A DNA stretch of 11,713 nucleotides from Deltaproteobacteria bacterium. GTDB taxonomy: Bacteria > Desulfobacterota > Desulfobacteria > Desulfobacterales > ETH-SRB1. The DNA lies in NCBI GenBank assembly GCA_019314185.1, contig JAFCZU010000088.1, positions 1 to 11,713 of the forward strand, written 5' to 3'. Position numbers and translations under genes: made by a program. The notes beneath the pieces were generated by a model that was not told the origin of the DNA, did not search any database, and saw nothing but the letters and a program-made list of their open reading frames with translations. Positions 1 through 7,192 of this stretch are shown here, piece after piece; the stretch's first letter is position 1; each line of letters opens with the position of its first letter.

Positions 1-44
1 TGCTCATGCTTTACAAAAGAAATAAAATATTGGTTTAAAATTTT

Positions 45-108
45 ACTTGAGTCATCGATGTCCTGGCATTATTTACCGTTAGACTTGGGTCATCGATGTC
101 CTGGCATT
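45..108. repeat. Pair of 26-bp direct repeats, 38-bp period
   Basis: Copy 1 is 45-70 and copy 2 is 83-108. They are identical except for A50 versus G88, and are separated by a 12-bp spacer (71-82). The shared core is GTCATCGATGTCCTGGCATT. Copy 2 contains the ATG (96-98) that opens the first gene; the equivalent ATG in copy 1 (58-60) is in another frame, because 38 is not a multiple of 3. Repeat and spacer lengths do not suit CRISPR. It could be the end of a longer tandem array beyond the window, a recombination scar, or an assembly artefact at a contig edge. Confidence 0.85.
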
Positions 109-3029
109 TGACACCCATCGACGTTCAGTTCACGGAAGATATAACAAATCTGGCAAATAGCCTGAATAACTCCCCTCTGAAGATGTATGAATATGTAAAG
201 AATAATTTCGAATTTGAGCCTTACCTTGGTTCCCGCAAGGGATCACAGGAAACATTAAACCACAGGAGCGGAAATGATTATGACCTGTCGTCTCTATTAA
301 TTGCCCTGCTCCGCGTTTCAAATATTCCAGCCAGATACGCAACCGGTATTGTCGAGATGACACCGGACAGGGCCAAGAACTGGCTGGGCGTTGAAGACGC
401 GGCCACTGCCGGCAGTATACTGACCACGGCCGGGATGGAAGGCGTGAACATCATGGACGGTCCTGAGGTGGTTGCCATACGATGCCGCCGGGTATGGGTT
501 GAGGCCTATGTCCCCTATACCAATTATAGGGGAATCAATAATGACGATACCGGAAAAATGTGGGTTCCGATGGACGCAGCCTTTAAACAATACGATTACC
601 AATCAGGCATTGATATACCTGATGAAATGGGCTTTGATGCCAAATCGTTTGTGGACAGCTATTCTTCCACATTTCATACAGAGAGCCCTGTTGAACTCTT
701 CAAGCAGCAGATCACAGATTATCTATCTATCAATTATCCAGACCTGACTTATGAAGACATCTTGAGGACCAGGAGTCTGCGCTCCGAGGTTCTTGGTATC
801 ATTCCCGGCAGCCTGCCTTACAAGCTCTTATCCCGTGACGGGGAGTATTCTGAAATAGCTTCTGACAAAAGATATCAGATAAGATTTTATATACATGGCT
901 CCGGCTCCACCCTGGATTACACAGCCAATCTGCCCGAGATTGCCGGAAAACAGGTCACAATTTCCTACATCGGCGCCACTGCGGCTGACCAGCAGATCAT
1001 AGATAATGTCGGTGGGCTTTACGGGGTAACACAGCCCTGGCTGGTTCACTTAAAACCTGTTCTGAAGATAGACGGGTGCGATGTGGCAACAGGTTCCGGG
1101 GAAGTGACAATGGGAGTCCAGCAGGACTCTGATATGTATTTCACTCCGCCGGTTGGAGCTAATAACGTAGTCCCTGCAATCTATAACACCATCATTGCCG
1201 GTACCTATCAGGGGATAGGAATAGACACCTGGAAGGTGGTCACGGACTTCTTTGTTCCTATGTCCAGCACGTGCGAAGAAAGCTATACCGGGTATCTTTT
1301 ACACGACACTGCCTTAAAATATCTGGGCCGGGTAGATGCAAAAGATGAAGAAGTCGGCAAGACCATGCAAATCGTGATTATGAATGATGTTGCCGAGGCC
1401 ATAGTGGAACATGTTGTTAAGGTGACATATGACTTTTATGGAAGCCCGCTCACATTTGAATGGTCCGGCCTCAGGGTTGATGCTGACCGAAAGATAGTCG
1501 GGTCTTTTTCAGTAACAGGTGAAGATAAAAGCTGTAATTTTATGAGGCTTACCGGAGCAGATGGCTCCATATCAGAAAACCGGCTGTTTGAGGATGCATT
1601 TGAAGAAGAGGCTGTTTCCACAATCAAAATCCTGGAACTTGCCAGCGACATGGGGATACCGATTCATGAATTTGACGGTACTCACTGCTCGACTATTTAT
1701 AGTACACTTAACCTTTCTTCAAGCGTGGAAAACGCAATATGCACCGCTGTGTCTAACGGACATGTAGTAACGGTTCCCCGCGATAATATCACGTATTATG
1801 ATTGGACCGGAACCGGGTATATCGACATGGATCCCGATGATTGCGCTGCTGGTTATATTATTTCCGGGGGAAGGAGTGGTGGGGAGACGGTGAAGGAGTG
1901 GGATTTTAATCCCTCTGCCTATTGTATCAATGCGACAATCAATTTCATCAGTCCTGCTGCTCATAATAATTCATACGGTGGTGGAGATACCCGTTATTTA
2001 AATTTTAATACAACAATTCAGCCCTATGGTGAGGATTGTAATGCAGGGACAGCCTATGCTAAAACATTTTCTACTGCAGATCCACCAAACTCCATAACTA
2101 TAAAGGATATTGCAGATAAACATGGCGCTGGAGAATATACTTTTACTGTTGGTTCCTGGGGCGGATGTTTTGGAAATTGCGGTCACGATGAAATAAACCT
2201 TACCATATTTTGCGTTGATTCCATTACTCCTGATTGTTCGGGGGCAGGCATAACACAAACAATAGGTTTGACAGCTATCTACGAACCGGCCGGCCTCAAC
2301 CGGACGGTCTCTTGGTCAATTCTTGGGAATGCATTAGGTTCAAGCATTGCGTCAGCAGGCAACAAAACTGCCAACTTCATAGCTGGGAACGACAGCGGTA
2401 CAGTATCGGTACAGACATGCGATTCAGTGGCAACTTCAACATGCGCTACTATTAATATTAACATTGAAGATTGCAAGGAGTGTCAGAGTGGAAGTCTCGT
2501 TAATAAAGCGGATGGCACACTGTCAGCAACGGAATGCTGTTTCGAGGGTGTAACCGTGTCCAAAACAGGGCTTGATATCGACGAATTATTGGCAAAATGT
2601 CCGCAACGAACCCAAAACGCCAGACTGCATGAGATAGACGGCTGCTCAGGTGGCGTTTCGCAAGATCCAGGTGCCAGTCCATATGCACAAGCCCCCACTG
2701 CCTTCGGTCAGCCCCAGGGGACAATACCCTCGGCTGCAGATGCCCTTCCGCTACCCTGCAATCAGCATGATATCTGCTATCAAACGTGCAAATCCGATCA
2801 AGCTGGGTGCGACCGGGAAATGAAAATAGCCATGGATAATGTCTGCTCCAGGGCTTTTCCGTCTGCATGTCCTTTTTCGGGTTTGGAAATCTGGAAATGT
2901 GCCGACTATTTTATAGATCGGCAGTGGTGTTTTATATCTTCGTCTACTTACTATGGATTACTGAGGGATTGGGTGGGCTGGATCGCATGGGAAGAGAGAC
3001 AGACCCAATACTGCGACTGTTGCCCATGA
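96..3029 (+). CDS. Transglutaminase-like (catalytically degenerate) protein with C-terminal phospholipase A2-like domain, probably N-terminally truncated
   Basis: This is a 977-residue product. Residues ~10-170 match the transglutaminase-like core found in large Rhs-associated proteins (SLLIALLRVSNIPARYATG at 66-84, RRVWVEAYV at 131-139, WVPMDAAFKQY at 156-166). The nucleophile is missing: there is no Cys before residue 130, and the aligned position is about D61/Y62. The His position is R132; only D160 remains, so it is probably inactive. Residues ~500-590 are the middle segment common in that family (IPIHEF, NITYYDWTGTGYI, YIISGG). Residues ~711-793 look Ig-like. Residues ~845-977 resemble secreted PLA2: DGC at 848-850, CNQHDICYQTC at 888-898 (catalytic-type His891, Ca-ligand-type Asp892), CD at 904-905 (second active-site Asp), and many cysteines up to CDCC. 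No signal peptide is present although the tail is disulfide-rich, and the family match begins just after the repeat at 83-108. The upstream frame stop is at 48-50 and there is no clear RBS, so a lost 5' end is likely. Confidence 0.85.
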   Translation: MSWHLTPIDVQFTEDITNLANSLNNSPLKMYEYVKNNFEFEPYLGSRKGSQETLNHRSGNDYDLSSLLIALLRVSNIPARYATGIVEMTPDRAKNWLGVEDAATAGSILTTAGMEGVNIMDGPEVVAIRCRRVWVEAYVPYTNYRGINNDDTGKMWVPMDAAFKQYDYQSGIDIPDEMGFDAKSFVDSYSSTFHTESPVELFKQQITDYLSINYPDLTYEDILRTRSLRSEVLGIIPGSLPYKLLSRDGEYSEIASDKRYQIRFYIHGSGSTLDYTANLPEIAGKQVTISYIGATAADQQIIDNVGGLYGVTQPWLVHLKPVLKIDGCDVATGSGEVTMGVQQDSDMYFTPPVGANNVVPAIYNTIIAGTYQGIGIDTWKVVTDFFVPMSSTCEESYTGYLLHDTALKYLGRVDAKDEEVGKTMQIVIMNDVAEAIVEHVVKVTYDFYGSPLTFEWSGLRVDADRKIVGSFSVTGEDKSCNFMRLTGADGSISENRLFEDAFEEEAVSTIKILELASDMGIPIHEFDGTHCSTIYSTLNLSSSVENAICTAVSNGHVVTVPRDNITYYDWTGTGYIDMDPDDCAAGYIISGGRSGGETVKEWDFNPSAYCINATINFISPAAHNNSYGGGDTRYLNFNTTIQPYGEDCNAGTAYAKTFSTADPPNSITIKDIADKHGAGEYTFTVGSWGGCFGNCGHDEINLTIFCVDSITPDCSGAGITQTIGLTAIYEPAGLNRTVSWSILGNALGSSIASAGNKTANFIAGNDSGTVSVQTCDSVATSTCATININIEDCKECQSGSLVNKADGTLSATECCFEGVTVSKTGLDIDELLAKCPQRTQNARLHEIDGCSGGVSQDPGASPYAQAPTAFGQPQGTIPSAADALPLPCNQHDICYQTCKSDQAGCDREMKIAMDNVCSRAFPSACPFSGLEIWKCADYFIDRQWCFISSSTYYGLLRDWVGWIAWEERQTQYCDCCP

Positions 3030-3060
3030 TGTAGATCAAGGGAAGAAGGAGATTTTTTAA

Positions 3061-4251
3061 ATGATTAAATATCTTGTCGGTTGGCTTATGCCAATACTTT
3101 TACTGTTTGTTGTGACTACCATTGGTTCTGCAAATGAGTTGCCGGCTCTTCCCGGAGTTGTGTATGACGTCTCGTTCAAGGGAGATGTGGAATTTGAATA
3201 CAAGGCCGGCAGCTTGTCTCCAAAAGAAAAAGCGTTGTGGCTTGCCGTTGGAACACGCGAAAAAGGCCGTCTTGATGGGCCGCAGAAACTTTGGCTTTGG
3301 CTGCTTGACGCGACGGGCAAGAAAAAGCTCGAGCTTGATTTGCAGCATTTATTGAATAACAAATTAAATAGTGAACATTATGTCGATATTGAAAATATTG
3401 TTGCCATAGAAAGCGGCGGCGTTGCTGCGATACTCATCTCCGAATCCGGCGGTCCCACGCTTGCGCGATTCGATAAAACCGGCAGCCTTATTTCCCTCCG
3501 GCCTCTCAAAAAAGGGGCGCGTGACGTGTTGTTTTCCAAAATCATTCTCGCTTCAAATGACAATCTGTTTTTAATTGGGCGCATTAACGGTAGAGCTGCT
3601 GTCATCAAGATTGACGCAGCAGGAGACATTCTCTGGGAAAAGATGGTGGATGACAAAGCAGAAGAAAAAATTTCAATATTTTCAGATGCTGTTATTTCCC
3701 CAGATGGAGAGCTTATTCTTCTTGGACATGTTGTCAATTCAAAAGGGGGGCATCGATTGTGCATCGAAATGTTGAACGCACAAGGTGAGTTTCAACATAA
3801 GTTAGCATTCGATGGAGAGAGGGGAGCAATCGCGCATGCCGGGGACAACGGCTATATCGTTGCCTTTAACCGAAAGCAGGGAGAGACGCAGAGCATATGC
3901 CTTATTGGTTATAGTCCTTCTTTAAAAGAACTATGGAAAACAAAAATGTTTGAGGAGGAAAATTTTTCTGATGCCCATATCTCCGTTAAAGTTGCTGCAA
4001 CAATCGCTGGAAATTACTTGGTTGTAATATCTAAAAAATCTCGACCATGTATTGTACAAGTTAAGGATGGCGGTAAGGTCATATGGAGTCACATGCTTCA
4101 AAATGGCTCTTTGTTTTCGGAAATAGTATGGAATTTTGATCTTTTGCAATCAGCTTCGGAATTTACAATTCCCATAACTATGCTGAATGTTGATCCCAAA
4201 GTAATGGAACAGAGGCAGGAAATGCGAGTGATAAAATTTGTCTTGAAATAG
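3061..4251 (+). CDS. Secreted beta-propeller-like protein of unknown function
   Basis: This is a 396-residue protein. Residues 1-24 form a Sec signal peptide (charged start, hydrophobic LMPILLLFVVTTIGSA, cleavage near SAN-EL). AAGGAG at 3046-3051, 9 bp before the ATG, fixes the start. The mature part carries a periodic strand-turn-strand motif typical of PQQ/WD40-like propellers: LWLLDATGKKKLEL (~79-92), LARFDKTGSLISL (~134-146), VIKIDAAGDILWEKM (~181-195), IEMLNAQGEFQHKL (~235-248), LIGYSPSLKELWKTKM (~281-296) and IVQVKDGGKVIWSHM (~331-345). The 46-57-residue spacing suggests six or seven blades. No catalytic residues are recognisable. It starts 31 bp after the PLA2-fusion gene and is probably co-transcribed with it. 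A role as binding partner or inhibitor of that protein is possible from position only. The protein could equally be an independent periplasmic or surface binding protein. Confidence 0.85.
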   Translation: MIKYLVGWLMPILLLFVVTTIGSANELPALPGVVYDVSFKGDVEFEYKAGSLSPKEKALWLAVGTREKGRLDGPQKLWLWLLDATGKKKLELDLQHLLNNKLNSEHYVDIENIVAIESGGVAAILISESGGPTLARFDKTGSLISLRPLKKGARDVLFSKIILASNDNLFLIGRINGRAAVIKIDAAGDILWEKMVDDKAEEKISIFSDAVISPDGELILLGHVVNSKGGHRLCIEMLNAQGEFQHKLAFDGERGAIAHAGDNGYIVAFNRKQGETQSICLIGYSPSLKELWKTKMFEEENFSDAHISVKVAATIAGNYLVVISKKSRPCIVQVKDGGKVIWSHMLQNGSLFSEIVWNFDLLQSASEFTIPITMLNVDPKVMEQRQEMRVIKFVLK

Positions 4252-4253
4252 AG

Positions 4254-4281
4254 TGTTCAAGCAATAAAGGACTTTTGAACA
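4254..4281. repeat. Inverted repeat in the intergenic gap after the propeller gene
   Basis: TGTTCAA (4254-4260) and TTGAACA (4275-4281) form a 7-bp inverted repeat with a 14-nt centre, immediately after the stop codon. A second small one lies at 4307-4312/4326-4331 (AAGACG/CGTCTT), followed by a T-rich but interrupted run. Either could be a weak terminator or a protein-binding site. Neither has the GC-rich stem and clean T-tract of a confident terminator. Confidence 0.3.
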
Positions 4282-4362
4282 AAAGAGGTACTAATGCCAA
4301 GCGCAAAAGACGAATTTTTTCATACCGTCTTGGATTTCTTTTGAAAATAGGAATAGCCAAAA

Positions 4363-6957
4363 ATGAAAAAAAGCATTTCTGCTAATCTACCGTGCTCCAG
4401 GGTTATCGGCTTCACTGCCGTTTTATTTTTTTCAATCCTCTTAAGCCTTCTGCCGTTTACTGCCATTGCGCAGCAGGAAATAGACGATGGTGTTGCCTGG
4501 CTGCTGGCCAACCAGAATCCATCCGGAAGCTGGGGAGACCCTGAACTCACTGAGTTCAGGGACACAACAGTGGTTGCTGCTGCCTTAAAAAAACTGAGAA
4601 AGACTGGCACGGGCTATACCAGCGCCATAAACTTCATTGATATTGTTTCCCCACCAAATAATGACTACCTGGGCCGGAAGGTATCTGTCCTGGCCCAAGA
4701 AGGCGTTGACGTTTCTCTATTAGTAGATGAGCTGCTCTCAACCCAAAACCCGGATGAATGGGATAATACCCTGCCCAATTATCCTGAAGGCGGTTGGGGG
4801 GCTGCTGATGGCTATTCTACAAATTGCCTTGACACTTCTCTGGCCCTGGATGCCGTTATTTACAGCCCTGTTCCAAAAGGACTCCTGGTTGTAAACAAGT
4901 CAATAGCAGCAGGAGAAACCCAGGAATTTACTTTTGATTACCCTGCTGATGCCTCAGACATGGAGATATTTATATCAGAGGTATCCGGCAGTATCACTTT
5001 TCGGCTGTTTCCAGATGATTCGCCCGGCAGCTATTCATGGGGACCCCTTACTTCAACGACCTACCTTAATACGACAGGAATCACCATTGCTCCCGGGACA
5101 AGGCGCATTCAAATATACGGAAATTCAGCAAGCGCTTATTCATTTAAGATATCGTTGACTTCCGGGGGCTATGACTCATCTGTCCTGGTAAATCCGCTTG
5201 CCTATCTTCTGGATGCCCAAAATACAGACGGAGGCTGGGGCCTGAGCAGGGGGTATGACAGCAACATTTATATAACGACTAAGATTTTGCTTACCTTGGA
5301 AGGTTTTGCGAATTATGATTTTGGAAGCGCCGTGGATGACGGTGTGCAGTGGCTTATCAATCAGCAGAATTTGGATGGCGGTTTTGGATTAGAAGGGAGC
5401 AGTATCTATGAGACCGCTTTGGCTTACACAGCTATGGCCAATATCGACCTCTCATCTCCGGGGGGCCAGAATGCCCTGGACTATCTGCTTGCTAATCAAC
5501 AAGGTAATGGAAGCTGGAATGAAAAAGCTTATGACACGGCAGTTTCTTTGTGGGCTATCTGGACATCCATGAGTGAGACAGACACGGATGAAGATGGTGT
5601 GCCGGATATTATGGATAATTGTCCTGATGTTTACAACCCTGACCAGACCGATACAGATGAAGACGGGTGGGGTGATGCGTGCGATGAGGACGACGACAAC
5701 GATGGCCTTCCCGATACTTACGAAGAAAACGTAACCGGCACCGATCCTCTTTTGGTGGATACCGATGGTGACGGCATCCCTGATGGCCAGGAGGATATGG
5801 ACTTTGACGGTATAACCAATGCTCAGGAGTATGCCGGGGATACAAACCCCAAGGAACCAGATTATAGCCTCTCTGCCGGCCTGAACCTGTTCGGGTATCC
5901 TGTGGCTGTTCCTCCTGGAGGATATACTTCCTATGACTTGCTCATCGATCTGGGAACGGATGACGAAGTTGATAAAATTCAACGGTATAATCCTGATACA
6001 GGAACCTTTGACATCACGACCTATGAAGAAGGTGCGGCAAGCGGAAGCGAGTTCAACATTGTAAACGAGGAGGGATACCTTGTTTACATGAAGGTGGCTA
6101 AATCGATTCCCTTTGCCGGACAAATCATCAGCTCTGCGATCTTGTTGGAACCGGGTCTCAACATTGTATCTATTCCATGTATGCCGGCTGATTATACATC
6201 ATATAATCTTCTGTGGCTTCTTGGATCATCTGATGTGGCAGCCAGCATCCAGAGATTTAATAGAGAGACCGGCGCATTCGAGACCACGGCATACTATAAT
6301 GAACAGCCATCGGGAGTGGAGTTTTATATTTCCAACAGCGAGGCCTATATAGTCCAAATGAAATCGGCTATGACTATCCCGGCGCTTCTTTCTGCCCCTG
6401 TTGTGGCCATTACCTCGCCGGAAGACGGGACAACGGTATCCAGTTCCCCCCTGGATGTGTCCGGCACGATCAGCGGCAGTACATCCATGGTTACAGTGAA
6501 TGGAATCAGGGCTGATATAAGCGGGGGAACATTTACGGCTACGGGCATTCCACTTACCACAGGTTCAAACACCATCACAGCCACTGCCGCAAGTCAGAAC
6601 AATCTGACAGGGTCCGATACAATCAGTGTAATACTGGATGAAGGTGTAGATTATGAAATAAATACAGGCGGTCTGGTCAATGACAGCAGGATATTCCAGG
6701 GCGAGTCCGCTCTTCTTGATCAGGCAGCCTATTACACGCAAACACATACAGGGGTTCCTTCATGTATCATCTATACAACCACAGGCCTGTCCCGGATCTC
6801 TGCTACCGAGATGGAGGTTTCCTTTTCCATCCAGGTTTCAGGCACTGCCTCGGAAGGCATTTACGAGTTTCAGGTTGAATATGGGCTGAAGAATAGCGGC
6901 AACAATTCGTTAGAGCCATTAACCAATAATATCTTTTCGTTTAAGATTGCGGGATAA
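4363..6957 (+). CDS. Secreted alpha/alpha-toroid protein with PPC-like insert, thrombospondin type-3 repeats, twin C-terminal modules and Ig-like domains
   Basis: This is an 864-residue protein with a signal peptide (residues 1-36, cleavage at AIA-QQ) and AGGAA 9 bp before the ATG. Residues 38-170 and 273-400 carry squalene-cyclase/prenyltransferase-type repeats: LLANQNPSGSWGD (48-59), PEGGWG (141-146), LDAQNTDGGWG (283-293), INQQNLDGGFG (332-342) and LANQQGNGSW (376-385). No cyclase acidic motif is seen, so a structural or binding toroid is likelier than an enzyme. Residues ~171-268 look like a PPC (bacterial pre-peptidase C-terminal) beta-sandwich inserted between toroid repeats. Residues ~405-500 are thrombospondin type-3 calcium repeats (DNCPDVYNPDQTDTDEDGWG at 418-437, DTDGDGIPDG at 466-475). 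Residues ~501-580 and ~592-670 are two copies of a module also found in the 7193-10000 gene. Residues ~678-760 resemble a Big/glucodextranase-B-type Ig domain, and the last ~100 residues are beta-rich and unassigned. It is probably surface-exposed; its function is unknown. Confidence 0.88.
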   Translation: MKKSISANLPCSRVIGFTAVLFFSILLSLLPFTAIAQQEIDDGVAWLLANQNPSGSWGDPELTEFRDTTVVAAALKKLRKTGTGYTSAINFIDIVSPPNNDYLGRKVSVLAQEGVDVSLLVDELLSTQNPDEWDNTLPNYPEGGWGAADGYSTNCLDTSLALDAVIYSPVPKGLLVVNKSIAAGETQEFTFDYPADASDMEIFISEVSGSITFRLFPDDSPGSYSWGPLTSTTYLNTTGITIAPGTRRIQIYGNSASAYSFKISLTSGGYDSSVLVNPLAYLLDAQNTDGGWGLSRGYDSNIYITTKILLTLEGFANYDFGSAVDDGVQWLINQQNLDGGFGLEGSSIYETALAYTAMANIDLSSPGGQNALDYLLANQQGNGSWNEKAYDTAVSLWAIWTSMSETDTDEDGVPDIMDNCPDVYNPDQTDTDEDGWGDACDEDDDNDGLPDTYEENVTGTDPLLVDTDGDGIPDGQEDMDFDGITNAQEYAGDTNPKEPDYSLSAGLNLFGYPVAVPPGGYTSYDLLIDLGTDDEVDKIQRYNPDTGTFDITTYEEGAASGSEFNIVNEEGYLVYMKVAKSIPFAGQIISSAILLEPGLNIVSIPCMPADYTSYNLLWLLGSSDVAASIQRFNRETGAFETTAYYNEQPSGVEFYISNSEAYIVQMKSAMTIPALLSAPVVAITSPEDGTTVSSSPLDVSGTISGSTSMVTVNGIRADISGGTFTATGIPLTTGSNTITATAASQNNLTGSDTISVILDEGVDYEINTGGLVNDSRIFQGESALLDQAAYYTQTHTGVPSCIIYTTTGLSRISATEMEVSFSIQVSGTASEGIYEFQVEYGLKNSGNNSLEPLTNNIFSFKIAG
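5863..6372 (+). repeat. Two tandem copies of an ~80-residue coding module
   Basis: At protein level the copies (5863-6102 and 6136-6372) share the pattern G-LN-h, then YTSY-LL--LG, then IQR(Y/F)N--TG-F-TT-Y, G-EF-I, and GYhV-MK with minor changes. At DNA level they are well diverged, so the duplication is old. Further copies lie at the end of the 7193-10000 gene: one full at 9773-9997 and one partial at about 9605-9730. Confidence 0.75.
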
Positions 6958-6963
6958 GGCCAT

Positions 6964-7176
6964 GTGGAAAAAAATACCCTGATATGTTTTGTCGTACTAT
7001 TTCTCTCACAGCTTGGTTCGTCAAACAGTGAGGCGACCATTGAGGAAAGTGGAGACATTACCCAGGATCCGGTCTGGACTGCGGATGATGTTCACCTGGT
7101 AACCGCAAATATTGCTGTTGTTAATGGCGCCAGAAGCTTGACGCCTTGGGCAAGAAAGCAGCACCCCATTTTATAA
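6964..7176 (+). pseudogene. Probable remnant of a secreted beta-helix protein (70 codons)
   Basis: A GTG start lies 6 bp after the previous stop; the overlapping ATG at 6962 reads straight into a stop. Residues 1-24 look like a signal peptide (LICFVVLFLSQLGSSNSEA). Residues ~29-56 (SGDITQDPVWTADDVHLV, then TANIAVVNGA) resemble the opening coil of right-handed beta-helix or polymorphic-repeat proteins, where a Leu-Thr-Ile coil and long helix normally follow. Here the match ends at about residue 57, and the ORF runs through unrelated-looking residues (LTPWARKQHPIL) to a stop 16 bp before the next gene. The simplest reading is a gene cut short by deletion or recombination. A genuine small exported peptide, or chance, cannot be excluded. 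Confidence 0.45.
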
Positions 7177-7192
7177 TGAAGGCGAAGGAGTC

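Noticed and set aside
10..39. Promoter TTTACA (10-15) with TTTAAA (34-39), 18-bp spacing
   Set aside because: Agreement with the -35/-10 consensus is modest, and the sequence is so AT-rich that chance matches are expected.
45..108. CRISPR array
   Set aside because: There are only two repeat units with a 12-bp spacer, far shorter than CRISPR spacers, and no cas genes.
4480..5560. Functional squalene-hopene cyclase or prenyltransferase
   Set aside because: The QxxxGxW-type repeats are present, but the protein is exported, the toroid is split by a beta domain and no acidic catalytic motif is visible.
5452..6123. 223-codon open frame on the minus strand
   Set aside because: It lies wholly antisense to the calcium-repeat and module region of a clearly coding gene. 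Its length follows from the Asp/Gly-rich codon pattern, and it shows no signal peptide, domain or RBS.
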